Shown here: piece after piece, positions 17,058 to 25,608 of the stretch
Position numbering within the stretch: position 1 is the first letter of the stretch
Layout of the letters: every line of letters begins with the position of its first letter
Assembly: GCA_964478945.1 (NCBI GenBank)
Contig: CAYZJV010000008.1
Span: 1-64,000 of the forward strand
DNA: 64,000 nt
Direction of reading: 5' to 3'
From: CAYZJV01 sp964478945
Lineage (GTDB): Bacteria; Spirochaetota; Spirochaetia; Sphaerochaetales; Sphaerochaetaceae
Made by a program: the position numbers and the translations under genes
Notes under the pieces: generated by a model
The model's database searches: none
What the model was told of the DNA's origin: nothing
What the model saw: only the letters and a program-made list of their open reading frames with translations

Positions 17058-18349
17058 AGATGGATGAGATCGCCATACGATTGAACAGGGTATTGGATGA
17101 AACCATAGTTGGGAAGATGTTGTCCCCTTATGGGAGGCGCGCCTTCTTTCCCAGAGGTATTGTCGCCCAAAGTCAGGAAGCTTCCGGTTTGGCCCATCAT
17201 GCGAACGCGACGGCAGGAGTGGCCCTGAGTCGTGGACACCACCTCTCCCACAGCATGTTCGCATCCCTTTCAGCCGATGTTGGGATAGACCGTATGGTGG
17301 CATATGCTCCTACTGCGGGGGACAAGGAGTTGAGACAAGCGTGGTTGGAAGGTATGCAGCAGAAGAATCCTTCGCTCGCACATGCCCAAGTGTCGTTGCC
17401 TGTGGTGACCGCCGGATTGACCCATGCGCTCTCAGTGGCTGCGGATCTGTTCGTAGGGCCGGAAGATACGGTGATCGTTCCGTCTCCGGCATGGGACAAT
17501 TACGAACAAATATTCGCAGTACGCAAAGGCTGCACCATCGTTTCTCCAAGTCTCTTCGATGCCGATTTGCACTTCTCCATCGATGATCTGGAAAGGGCAA
17601 TCGATGGGGTTTCCTCCCAGAAGATCATGGTAGTGCTCAATTTTCCCAACAATCCCACCGGGTATACTCCCACAGAGGGTGAAATGGCTTCACTTGCAAG
17701 CATGCTGATGGGAAAGGCGGCAACGGGCAAGTCGCTGGTGGTGATGGTGGATGATGCCTATTTCGGATTGTTCCACGACTCGTCGGCATGCAGGGAATCA
17801 TTGTTCACCCTCTTGTGCGATGTCCATGAAAACCTGCTTGCGATCAAATGTGACGGTGCAACCAAGGAGGCGATGGTTTGGGGATTCAGGATTGGATTCA
17901 TCACCTTCGGAGCGAAAGGTTTGTATGGTGAGGTCCTTGAAGCTCTTGTCCAGAAGACCATGGGTGCGATTCGCTCTTCGGTTTCCAGCTGTTCCAGGAT
18001 AGGCCAATCCCTCCTGCTCGATGCCATGAGGGATAGCCGGTATCTGGAAGAGACGGAAAAGGTGCAGCGCATCATGGCCGAAAGGTATGCTATAGTGAGA
18101 CAAGAGATCAATAAGAGGAGCGGTCATCCATTGCTTAGACCCTACCCTTTCAACTCGGGGTATTTCTGTACACTCTCGTATGGGGGGGATGCGGAGGTTC
18201 TGCGGCGTCATCTCTTGGATCGCTATGGTATCGGGACCGTCTCGTTGGGCACCCATTTGTTGAGAATTGCTTATTCGGCGGTTGATGCGGATTTGTTGCC
18301 GGAATTGATGGATACGGTCTACCGGGGAGCTGAAGAGTCATGGACATGA
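17054..18349 (+). CDS. Class I/II PLP-dependent aminotransferase
   Basis: A 431-residue fold-type I aminotransferase. Recognisable parts are the glycine-containing phosphate site TAGLTHAL, the PSPAWDNYE segment, LNFPNNPTGY with the substrate/cofactor asparagine, MVDDAYFGLF with the pyridine-binding aspartate, and the Schiff-base lysine in GATKEAMVWGFRIGF. The arginine in the last block fits carboxylate binding. The spacing resembles the aspartate/aromatic aminotransferase group, but the substrate is not certain. It overlaps ligA by 4 nt and the ModE-like gene by 10 nt. Confidence 0.85.
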   Translation: MKMDEIAIRLNRVLDETIVGKMLSPYGRRAFFPRGIVAQSQEASGLAHHANATAGVALSRGHHLSHSMFASLSADVGIDRMVAYAPTAGDKELRQAWLEGMQQKNPSLAHAQVSLPVVTAGLTHALSVAADLFVGPEDTVIVPSPAWDNYEQIFAVRKGCTIVSPSLFDADLHFSIDDLERAIDGVSSQKIMVVLNFPNNPTGYTPTEGEMASLASMLMGKAATGKSLVVMVDDAYFGLFHDSSACRESLFTLLCDVHENLLAIKCDGATKEAMVWGFRIGFITFGAKGLYGEVLEALVQKTMGAIRSSVSSCSRIGQSLLLDAMRDSRYLEETEKVQRIMAERYAIVRQEINKRSGHPLLRPYPFNSGYFCTLSYGGDAEVLRRHLLDRYGIGTVSLGTHLLRIAYSAVDADLLPELMDTVYRGAEESWT

Positions 18350-18729
18350 AGACAAAATTGTATCTTGTTGACAACCAAGGTGAGAAGTTCATGGGAATCG
18401 GTGTACTCTGGTTGTTGAAGAGGATTGATTCGGCAGGATCGTTGCGGGCTGCGGCCGCCACGCTCGGCATCTCCTATTCGAAGGCCTACACGATGGTGAG
18501 CAACCTTGAACAGAAGATCGGGGTTCCTGTGGTGAACCGCAAGCGGGGAGGAGCGGATCATGAGGGATCCTCATTGACTGCATTCGGTGAACGGTTCATA
18601 GCATTGTATGATGGGTTTCAAGAGGACGCGAAACGGAGGTTGGTGGAACCCTTCGAGGTGTTTTCCAAGAATTTAGAGAAATTGTTGCAAGATTATACGC
18701 AAGATGAGGAGGAGAGGGCCCATGAATGA
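18340..18729 (+). CDS. ModE-like winged-helix regulator without a molybdate-binding domain
   Basis: A 129-residue protein carrying only the LysR-like winged helix of ModE proteins: GVLWLLKRIDSAGSLRAAA, then LGISYSKAYTMVSNLEQKIG with the recognition helix, and the wing RKRGG. The C-terminal Mop/TOBE domains that bind molybdate in E. coli ModE are missing, as in many short ModE-family proteins, so the signal is unknown. A molybdenum-hydroxylase-like operon lies about 3.5 kb away in the opposite direction, which makes it a candidate target (inference). It overlaps both neighbours. Confidence 0.8.
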   Translation: MDMKTKLYLVDNQGEKFMGIGVLWLLKRIDSAGSLRAAAATLGISYSKAYTMVSNLEQKIGVPVVNRKRGGADHEGSSLTAFGERFIALYDGFQEDAKRRLVEPFEVFSKNLEKLLQDYTQDEEERAHE

Positions 18730-20068
18730 GATCAATTTGAAGAACAGGAAATACGATTTCATCGTTCCCAACCTGGGGAAACCGAAGATCAACTCACCGA
18801 TCAAGATGTCCACATCGATAGATGATGGTCTTGCGGATTATGTGAGCGAGGACAAGAGGGTGTATTTCGGGATCGATGCGAAGATCAACGAGAAGGGAGA
18901 GGAGGTTCCCGAATTCCACGATACGGTTGAAGTCGCCGGTCCAAGGGAGAAGATCTACTTCAATCCCGCCCATGTGCATGCGGCCATCGCCACCTGTGGT
19001 GGGATCTGCCCAGGACTCAACAATGTCATCAGGGCTGTGGTGAGGTGTTTCTGGTATCGGTATGGTGTCCGTAGGATCTCCGGAATTCAGTTCGGGTATA
19101 GGGGATTGTTGGAGAATAGTCCCTATCCTCTGGTCAAACTCGATCCCGATGTGGTCGATGACATTCAGGAGAAGGGTGGATCGATTTTGGGAAGTTCTCG
19201 GGGTGGAGGAGACAAGGTGGAGGAGATCGTCGATTCCCTCGAACGTCTCAACATCAATATTCTGATCACCATCGGCGGTGATGGAACCCTGCGTGGTGCG
19301 AATGAGATAGGGGATGAGATACGGAAAAGGGGATTGAAGATCGCAGTGATCGGTGTTCCGAAAACAATCGACAACGACCTGTCCTTCATCCAAATCTCCT
19401 TTGGTTTCGATACTGCGGTGGCCCATGCGGTTCCTGCGGTGAGAGGCGCCCATACCGAAGCGAAGGCTTCGGTGAATGGAATCGGTTTGGTAAAGGTCAT
19501 GGGGCGCGAATCGGGATTCATCGCTGCAAGTACCGCTCTTGCCATGAGTGATGTGAATTTCTGTCTCATACCCGAAAATCCCTTCGACTTGGATGGTCCC
19601 AACGGTCTGCTGGCCCATTTGAAGCGTCGTATCCTGGACAGGGGGCATGCGGTCATCCTTGTTGCCGAAGGTGCAGGTCAGAATCTGGTGGAGGAGACGG
19701 GAGAAAAGGATGCTTCGGGCAACATAAAGTATGCCGACATTGGAATCTTCCTCAAGGATCGGATAAAGCAATACTTCAGTGACGAAGGGGTCGAAATGAG
19801 TTTGAAGTACATCGACCCGAGCTATATCATCAGAAGTGCCCAAGCCAATCCCAACGATTCCATCTATTGCTCACGTTTGGGCGCCCATGCGGTCCATGCG
19901 GCGATGAGTGGGAAGACCCAGACACTGATCTCTCTGGTGAACAATAAGTTCGTCCATATACCGATAAAGGTCGCGGTGGCTGAACGAAACCACGTCAACA
20001 CCGAGGGTAGTCTCTGGCGTGATGTATTGGAGAATACTCGCCAACCGGCATCGATGGTCAATCGTTAA
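18722..20068 (+). CDS. 6-phosphofructokinase, long ATP-type
   Basis: A 448-residue phosphofructokinase of the long clade found in spirochaetes, catalysing the committed step of glycolysis. The nucleotide motif reads GGDGTLRGANEI. A glycine follows the GGD, which in this family favours ATP, whereas pyrophosphate enzymes have GGDD. The catalytic PKTIDNDL and the substrate helix MGRESGFIA are intact. An N-terminal extension of about 80 residues precedes the Rossmann region. The ATG at 18722 is chosen because a GAGGAGGAG tract precedes it. It overlaps the ModE-like gene by 8 nt and ends at a terminator. Confidence 0.9.
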   Translation: MNEINLKNRKYDFIVPNLGKPKINSPIKMSTSIDDGLADYVSEDKRVYFGIDAKINEKGEEVPEFHDTVEVAGPREKIYFNPAHVHAAIATCGGICPGLNNVIRAVVRCFWYRYGVRRISGIQFGYRGLLENSPYPLVKLDPDVVDDIQEKGGSILGSSRGGGDKVEEIVDSLERLNINILITIGGDGTLRGANEIGDEIRKRGLKIAVIGVPKTIDNDLSFIQISFGFDTAVAHAVPAVRGAHTEAKASVNGIGLVKVMGRESGFIAASTALAMSDVNFCLIPENPFDLDGPNGLLAHLKRRILDRGHAVILVAEGAGQNLVEETGEKDASGNIKYADIGIFLKDRIKQYFSDEGVEMSLKYIDPSYIIRSAQANPNDSIYCSRLGAHAVHAAMSGKTQTLISLVNNKFVHIPIKVAVAERNHVNTEGSLWRDVLENTRQPASMVNR

Positions 20069-20095
20069 TTGTTTCTTTCATAAGGTTTTTCCCAT

Positions 20096-20128
20096 GCCCC
20101 GGATATTAAATGTTCGGGGCTTTACTTG
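20096..20128 (+). terminator. Terminator after phosphofructokinase
   Basis: An 8-bp stem (GCCCCGGA / TTCGGGGC, one G-U) with a 9-nt loop is followed by TTTACTTGT, 28 nt past the stop codon. Confidence 0.75.
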
Positions 20129-20307
20129 TATGTGGCAAGAGCTTTTCATAAAGTGTGAGAACTGCTCTTTATATTAATTATATGTGAAATAGAGAATATT
20201 AAAACAGAATATTGACACTTATAGTGAAAATGTAATCGTTTTCTTGCTCCACAATCTCGGAGCCCTCATATGATTTAAGAAATTTTCGTAATTTTCACAA
20301 AAACATC

Positions 20308-20336
20308 TTGATTCTTTTTTTAGTTCTCGGTACATT
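20308..20336 (+). promoter_or_regulatory. Predicted promoter of an intergenic RNA
   Basis: TTGATT, a 17-bp spacer and TACATT sit in the AT-rich gap, about 120 nt before a strong terminator and with no convincing coding gene between. Confidence 0.45.
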
Positions 20337-20342
20337 TGCATC

Positions 20343-20458
20343 GAAAGGAAAAACGAGTGGATGATTCCTTCCGATAAAATGGACTCCATTCAATTGACTT
20401 TTCATAACCTCCTTTTTGTTCCCCCTGGGTTTAACCTCCTTTTCCCCAGGGGGTTTTT
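20343..20458 (+). ncRNA. Candidate small RNA with two anti-Shine-Dalgarno motifs
   Basis: A predicted ~115-nt transcript bounded by a promoter (20308-20336) and an excellent terminator: CCCCCTGGG at 20421-20429 pairs with CCCAGGGGG at 20445-20453, then TTTTT. The 5' part can form a small hairpin (AAGGAA 20345-20350 with TTCCTT 20365-20370). AACCTCCTTTT occurs twice, at 20406-20416 as an open stretch and at 20433-20443 exposed in the terminator loop. This sequence is complementary to Shine-Dalgarno sites and matches the 16S rRNA 3' end. A short open frame crosses it but runs through the terminator, so a coding role is unlikely. Expression is unproven. Confidence 0.45.
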
Positions 20459-21114
20459 ATTTGTCTGTAGTTGTGAAGCACCAGCCTGAAGAAAATCCAT
20501 TACTTCTCCCATGACCCATTGCAGGGTATGCGTTGGCAGAGGACTGCACATGCCTTGAATTCGGAAGTGTTCGGTGCTTGGTCAGGTCTTGGCTGGTTGT
20601 GGGACTCTCGTCGGCATCAATCGTGGTGGGAGGATATCCAATGAGGGCTTCCAGTTTGTTGAGGCGCAATTTCTATTCGAAGTACCGCTGGTGATCGGGC
20701 ATCCGGTACAGCTCGCCGCTTGAGTCGTATGGGATGGATGAATATTGCTGTAACGGGAATCCTGTGTGGTCTTCCTCGTGAGAAACGGAGAATCCTTCAT
20801 AACTTACATGAAGTTAATTTTCGTGTGCCCACTCGTGTATGCGGTAGGGACAAAACAAATTTGCTGCTACTTATAAAAACAAGACATATGACAAGAGATA
20901 ATTATATCTTGCCATGCCATAACGCGTACTTGAGAATAATTTTGTAATAAGCAAAAAAGTGAAGATGCTATGATATTGGGTAATTTTTGACACTTCTAAT
21001 GAATTGGTGAGATGCTATACAGATGTACTCATAAATATTTTAAATATAGTAAATAATCTATTCTCTTCAAACTGATATACTAGACGTCACATGAAAAAAG
21101 TATAAAATTGAAAA
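20459..21114. other. Gene-poor AT-rich stretch, possibly with a decayed gene
   Basis: No convincing complete gene was found. Between about 20460 and 20800 the minus strand has two overlapping short frames with plausible peptide composition (for example LNKLEALIGYPP in one and CTGCPITSGT in the other) that could be remnants of one frameshifted gene. No family was recognised. From 20830 to 21114 the sequence is very AT-rich with several TTGACA-like and TATA-like boxes. One TTGACACTT element (20987) resembles another at 20212. Confidence 0.35.
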
Positions 21115-21147
21115 CTATCCTAAAGGTGAAATAGTTAGGATAGGAGG
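21115..21147 (+). promoter_or_regulatory. Hairpin touching the ribosome site of the lipoprotein gene
   Basis: CTATCCTAA (21115-21123) and TTAGGATAG (21135-21143) form a perfect 9-bp stem whose 3' end meets the GGAGG ribosome site (21143-21147), 6 nt before the ATG. It could limit ribosome access or bind a regulator. Confidence 0.5.
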
Positions 21148-21153
21148 AAGTAT

Positions 21154-22371
21154 ATGAGTAAGCGTACAGTATCGAAAGGTCTATTATTGTCGATCGTACT
21201 GTTGACAATAGTAGCCTTTGTCGGATGTGAGATGGCTGGCTATGACATAACAGAAATCAACTCGTTGGAAAGTAGAAAGCCAAGTGTGAAGCAGGTGGAG
21301 ACCACCCCTCCCATCATTTTTGAAGGGACACAGGGTGCAGTGGTGCCGGTCGATGAGATCTTCCAGTACGAGACCCGATGGGGTTCGGATGATCCGCGTT
21401 ACCGGGAATTGGCCGATCTCAATGAAGATGGAATAGTGGATAGTTGGGAAGTGGTTGCCGAAGATGCCACCCATGCGCTCGTGGGCGAGCGTTTCATCGG
21501 GTATTACAGCCGTTCATTTGGTCTTTGGGCAGGACAAGACAACTATGCAGGTGAGGTGACCATCAGCAATGGAACAGATGGAGTGACGATTTCCGTGGAT
21601 ACCACGACTGCTGCCGATGTGGCCGAATACCACATCTATGCCTACACCAGTGCAGATGCTTTGCCTGACAAGCGACCTGCTCCGGGTCTGGCTCCCTATG
21701 TGTTGGAGAACGTGGATGCCGATTCGTTCGAAGTGTTCTTGTCTTTCGAAGAGCTTGGTGGGACAGTGGACACCACGTACTATTTCATCATCCATGCAGC
21801 CTTGGTTGCAGATGGTGAGGGTGGATCCGGCACCTCATTGGCCGGGGAAACCGCGTATGCGGCGGGAGGGGATACCCCCGATTTCACCGGTAAGGGTGCG
21901 TGGTTCTATGTGGTGGGCTATACCGCCGTTCCCTACTTTGAGCCGATCATCGAACCGCTTGGAACCTCTGATGACGATGGAGATGATGATGTTGCCGGAT
22001 GGGCAAATCAAACCGCATATGCTGGGAATTCCGAGGGTAGTGGAAGCTCCTGGTGGTTCTATATAGATGCGACCGGAGCATATGATGAAAGTACGGTGCA
22101 TGCGATCTATGCCGGACAGAAGCTGGTGCCGGGTGCGTCGGTCACCTATGCGAAGGAAGATGGGATACTATCGATCGAATTCGGTGATTCCATGAAACTC
22201 CAAGGTGTTGCCGAGCCCATCAAGATCCAAGGATATTCGGAACTTCCGAATAAACGTCCATCATCGGGTAGTTTCGACTACAAGTTCGATGGGGATGATG
22301 ATGCAGGGAGTCTGTACATCGGGACGTGGGATTATGTAGTGGTCCATTTCGATGCACTGGTGAATATTTGA
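21154..22371 (+). CDS. Putative surface lipoprotein with internal repeats
   Basis: A 405-residue secreted protein. Residues 1-25 are a lipoprotein signal (basic MSKRTVSKG, hydrophobic core, then AFVGC as lipobox), so the mature protein would start at Cys25 and be lipid-anchored. A DLNEDGIVDSWE segment near residue 90 looks like a calcium-binding dockerin/EF-hand loop. Two related halves can be seen: LPDKRPAPG recurs as LPNKRPSSG, and an ETAYA...WFYVVGY block recurs as QTAYA...WWFYIDA. An acidic TSDDDGDDD linker separates them. No family was recognised. It stands alone, with a structured 5' leader and its own terminator. Confidence 0.8.
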   Translation: MSKRTVSKGLLLSIVLLTIVAFVGCEMAGYDITEINSLESRKPSVKQVETTPPIIFEGTQGAVVPVDEIFQYETRWGSDDPRYRELADLNEDGIVDSWEVVAEDATHALVGERFIGYYSRSFGLWAGQDNYAGEVTISNGTDGVTISVDTTTAADVAEYHIYAYTSADALPDKRPAPGLAPYVLENVDADSFEVFLSFEELGGTVDTTYYFIIHAALVADGEGGSGTSLAGETAYAAGGDTPDFTGKGAWFYVVGYTAVPYFEPIIEPLGTSDDDGDDDVAGWANQTAYAGNSEGSGSSWWFYIDATGAYDESTVHAIYAGQKLVPGASVTYAKEDGILSIEFGDSMKLQGVAEPIKIQGYSELPNKRPSSGSFDYKFDGDDDAGSLYIGTWDYVVVHFDALVNI

Positions 22372-22398
22372 ATTGATTCGGTTTGACAATGTGTGCGA

Positions 22399-22432
22399 GG
22401 TGCCAAGTTCCCATGGGGGCTTGGCATCTTTT
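22399..22432 (+). terminator. Terminator of the lipoprotein gene
   Basis: GGTGCCAAG and CTTGGCATC form a 9-bp stem (one G-U) with a 12-nt loop followed by TTTT. Confidence 0.75.
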
Positions 22433-22501
22433 GCAATCTGGGCGTTCTTCATATTTTATGAATGTAAATTTTTTATCAAAAATTGAAAATTTAAGAAATA
22501 A

Positions 22502-22530
22502 TTGACACCGCATCCCCACTAGTGTATATT
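22502..22530 (+). promoter_or_regulatory. Promoter at the head of the peptide-use island
   Basis: A near-consensus TTGACA, 17-bp spacer and TATATT, preceded by an A/T-rich UP-like tract, gives a leader of about 30 nt before the PatB-like gene. Confidence 0.7.
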
Positions 22531-22565
22531 TATGCAAAATACTGAATCCATTGGAAAGGGTTGTT

Positions 22566-23768
22566 ATGGGTAGTGCGGACGTCGAAAGGTTCTTTGGTGA
22601 TGATAAAGTAAATTTGAAGGCTTTGAAAAAGAAGGCCTATAATTTCCGTTGGGCAGAAGTGGAGGAGGATGTGATTCCCCTTACCGCCGCCGATCCCGAT
22701 TTTCCTGTCGCGCCCGAAATTGTCCAGGCGATTTCGGATTATATTTCAGATGGGTACTTTTCCTATACCCCGCACACGGGTTTGCCCGAATTCAAACGAT
22801 CCATTGCGAACTATCTCAATAACAAGAAGGATGAGCATGTGGATGCCGAATTGGTGCTTCCCATCGATAGTGCCGCACGGGGAATGTACATCATCACCAA
22901 GACTGTGCTTGCACCGGGTGACGAGGTCATCATCTTCGATCCTGTCGACTATCTGTTCAGGGAAGCGGTGCTTGCCGCAGGTGCTGTTCCAGTGCTTTTT
23001 CCCGCAAGGGTCACCGAAGCGGAGAGAATTGATCTTTCCGGTTTGGAAGACTACATCACTCCAAAAACGAAGATGTTGGGACTGTGCAATCCCCACAATC
23101 CTCTTGGTTTGGTCTATTCGGTGAATGATTTGTCACATATGCTTGCGCTTGCAAATAGACACGATCTTTGGATTCTAAATGATGAGATCTGGTCCGATAT
23201 CGTCTATTCGGAGCGTAGATTCACCAGTATCCTCTCATTGGGAAAAGAATTGAATAAAAAGACCCTTTCCGTATTCGGGTTCTCCAAGAGCTTTGGGGTA
23301 GCCGGGTTGAGGGCAGGTTGTCTGTATGCAAACGATGCGAAGGTGTTCGAATCGTTGCTTGAGACTGCGGAGGTAAGGACCACAGCCGGAGGGATCACCA
23401 GTCTGTCCCAGATGGCAGGCATGGCTTGTCTCGATTCATGTGGATATTGGGTAAGCGCCTTTCTGGAGCATCTGGAAGCGAATCGCGACTACGCCTATGA
23501 GCGTATCTGTGCAATGCCGAACATCACCTGTCGCAAGCCTCAGGCTACTTATCTCATGTTCATCGACATCTCCGAAACGGGTTTGGATTCGCAGACCTTC
23601 GCCAATAGACTGAAGGAAGAGGGCAAGTTGGCCTTGGTTCCAGGTACCCCACGATTCTTTGGTCCCGGTGCGGAGGGTCATGTACGGATGTGTATCGCCA
23701 CATCAAGAAAGATACTCACCGAAGCTCTCGATAGATTGGAGACTTGGTTGGAACAGAATTTTACTTGA
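22566..23768 (+). CDS. PatB/MalY-like PLP-dependent aminotransferase or C-S lyase
   Basis: A 400-residue fold-type I PLP enzyme close in pattern to the PatB/MalY cystathionine beta-lyase group: IPLTAADPDFPVAPEI at the N-terminus, GYFSYTPHTG, CNPHNPLGLVY, NDEIWSDIVY and the Schiff-base lysine in FGFSKSFGVAGLRAG. Such enzymes either transaminate or cleave cysteine conjugates to pyruvate and ammonia through 2-aminoacrylate. An alternative TTG start five codons upstream is less likely because the GGAAAGGG site sits in front of the ATG at 22566. It opens the peptide-use island and has a strong promoter. Confidence 0.85.
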   Translation: MGSADVERFFGDDKVNLKALKKKAYNFRWAEVEEDVIPLTAADPDFPVAPEIVQAISDYISDGYFSYTPHTGLPEFKRSIANYLNNKKDEHVDAELVLPIDSAARGMYIITKTVLAPGDEVIIFDPVDYLFREAVLAAGAVPVLFPARVTEAERIDLSGLEDYITPKTKMLGLCNPHNPLGLVYSVNDLSHMLALANRHDLWILNDEIWSDIVYSERRFTSILSLGKELNKKTLSVFGFSKSFGVAGLRAGCLYANDAKVFESLLETAEVRTTAGGITSLSQMAGMACLDSCGYWVSAFLEHLEANRDYAYERICAMPNITCRKPQATYLMFIDISETGLDSQTFANRLKEEGKLALVPGTPRFFGPGAEGHVRMCIATSRKILTEALDRLETWLEQNFT

Positions 23769-23844
23769 AGGTCGTTTGTGAGAATTTTGGCATGGAGCGT
23801 AATGGATCATGCACAAAATAGAGAAATTTCATGGAGGAAAGCAA

Positions 23845-25551
23845 ATGAAAGGATCAAGAGTGCTCATGTTACTGGCGATCGTCTCACTGTTGGTTCTCCC
23901 GGCACAATTGTTCGCCGGTGGAAGCAGTGAGGCGGCCGATGCCGGCACACAGTCAAGCGGTCCGATTATCGTCGGAAGCAACAGTGCGCCGAGAACATTG
24001 AATCCGTTGTACTTCCCGAGTCGACAGGATTCGATCGTCACCAATCTCATCTTCGACAATTTCGTTGAACCCGACAAGGAGGGTATGATCGTTGGTGGTT
24101 TGGCCGAATCCTTTTCCATCGCGGATGATGGTGTCACCTACACCTTCAATCTTGCCAAAGGGGTGACCTGGCATGATGGTGAAAAGTTCGACGGAGATGA
24201 TGTCGTGGCTACGTTTGAAATGCTTGCCCATCCCGATTATAGTGGTGGTGTGGACCGAGTCGGTCAGATCGTGGGAGTTGATGAATTCAAGGCCGACCCC
24301 TCGGTCGGTATCTCGGGAATCAAACTCAGTGCCGATAAAATGACCGTGACCATTACCATCAAGAGTCCGTCGGCGACTTTCCTTCCTGGATTGTATTTCC
24401 AGATCCTGCCCGAGCATCATATCAAGGATATCGACTTGGTTGAGCTCGAGAAGGCCGCCTTCAATTCCAATCCGGTGGGAACCGGGCCCTTCAAATTCAA
24501 GGAGTGGAAGGTCGGCAATTCGATCACTGTCGAAAAGAATGCCGATTATTGGAAGGGTGAACCCAAGGTCGACAGCATTATCGTCAAGTTCGGGGAACTT
24601 GTTGCATTGACCACCCAATTGCAGAGGGGTGAGATCGATATGCTCGAGGTTGAGGAAGAGGGGTACAACACCTTTGTCAACGATCCGAACTTTGTGCTCT
24701 ACACCTATCCTATGTTGAGTGTGGATTATGTTGGTTTCCGTACCGGCCCAGGCCGTGCCGAAGACACCAAGGGGTATGCTCCCGTCTACAGTAGGAATAT
24801 TCGACAAGCGCTCGCCTATGCCACCAACAAGGAGGCTTTGGTTGATGGTGCCTACGGTGTGATGGGTTATGAGCATGATTCGATTTTCCCGAAGCACTCG
24901 CTCGGCGATAGCCCCAACGACAATCCCTATACCTATAATGTTGCCAAAGCCAAATCCCTCATCGAAGGCGAAGGTTATGTGATGAACAAGGCAACCGGGA
25001 TCTATGAGAAGAATGGGAAGCCGTTGAGGATCGAGATGTACTATGCCGAATCCAGTGCGGCCCAGGCTGCAATCTTCAAGGAGCAGTGGAAGGCAGCAGG
25101 TGTAGATCTCAACTTGAAGCTGGTGGATTTCGGTGCTCTCATCGATGTCTTGCTGAGAAAGAGCGATGCGAACGGCAATTTGGCCGGTACCCCCGGTTTC
25201 GACCAGTCGACTTCCGCAACCGACTCGAATTTCGAGACCTATCTTCTTGGCTTCGCCCAGGAATCCGATCCGCAGGAATACGCCCAGTATTTCGTGGATG
25301 ATCCCTTCTGGAACTTCTATCATTATGATAATGCGGATGTGCGCAAGTGGTTCGCAGAACAAGAGGTTGCAACCGACCAGACCGAAAGGATGGAGATTCT
25401 CCACAAGATTTCGGAGCAGATCACCGAAGATCTTCCCTGGTTCACCTATGCCGGAAAGAACGAGACCATCGTTGCTGGAAAGAATGTCGGTGGATTGGAT
25501 CCCGATACCCGTGGGTACACGTTGAATGCCCACCAGTGGTATCTGAAGTAA
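23845..25551 (+). CDS. Peptide ABC transporter substrate-binding protein (family 5)
   Basis: A 568-residue periplasmic binding protein of the DppA/OppA family. The signal peptide (MKGSRVLMLLAIVSLLVLP) ends in LFAGGSSEA, a junction common in spirochaete binding proteins and without a lipobox cysteine. The mature part has the family signature SIADDGVTYTFNLAKGVTWHDGEKFDGDDV and NIRQALAYATNKEALV. The ATG at 23845 has GGAGGA, so the 12-codon upstream extension is discarded. It is the capture component of the importer whose permeases and ATPases follow after four peptidase genes. Confidence 0.93.
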   Translation: MKGSRVLMLLAIVSLLVLPAQLFAGGSSEAADAGTQSSGPIIVGSNSAPRTLNPLYFPSRQDSIVTNLIFDNFVEPDKEGMIVGGLAESFSIADDGVTYTFNLAKGVTWHDGEKFDGDDVVATFEMLAHPDYSGGVDRVGQIVGVDEFKADPSVGISGIKLSADKMTVTITIKSPSATFLPGLYFQILPEHHIKDIDLVELEKAAFNSNPVGTGPFKFKEWKVGNSITVEKNADYWKGEPKVDSIIVKFGELVALTTQLQRGEIDMLEVEEEGYNTFVNDPNFVLYTYPMLSVDYVGFRTGPGRAEDTKGYAPVYSRNIRQALAYATNKEALVDGAYGVMGYEHDSIFPKHSLGDSPNDNPYTYNVAKAKSLIEGEGYVMNKATGIYEKNGKPLRIEMYYAESSAAQAAIFKEQWKAAGVDLNLKLVDFGALIDVLLRKSDANGNLAGTPGFDQSTSATDSNFETYLLGFAQESDPQEYAQYFVDDPFWNFYHYDNADVRKWFAEQEVATDQTERMEILHKISEQITEDLPWFTYAGKNETIVAGKNVGGLDPDTRGYTLNAHQWYLK

Positions 25552-25565
25552 TTTGAATCATTTTG

Positions 25566-25591
25566 CCGCGACAACTTGCAAGTTGTCGCGG
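25566..25591 (+). terminator. Palindromic hairpin between the binding protein and peptidase genes
   Basis: A perfect 12-bp inverted repeat (CCGCGACAACTT / AAGTTGTCGCGG) follows the binding-protein stop by 14 nt. There is no T-run, so it more likely stabilises the upstream message or partly attenuates read-through, raising binding protein over downstream products. Confidence 0.6.
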
Positions 25592-25608
25592 TACCTTGGA
25601 ACCGATAT

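Noticed and set aside
20340..20510. A short plus-strand frame starting at the ATG near 20361
   Set aside because: It would have to be translated through a strong terminator and resembles no protein, so an RNA is the better explanation.
23953..25533. A 526-codon minus-strand frame opposite the peptide-binding protein gene
   Set aside because: It mirrors a well-supported binding protein; its composition (Ile/Gly/Asp-rich, no domain) is that of an antisense frame.
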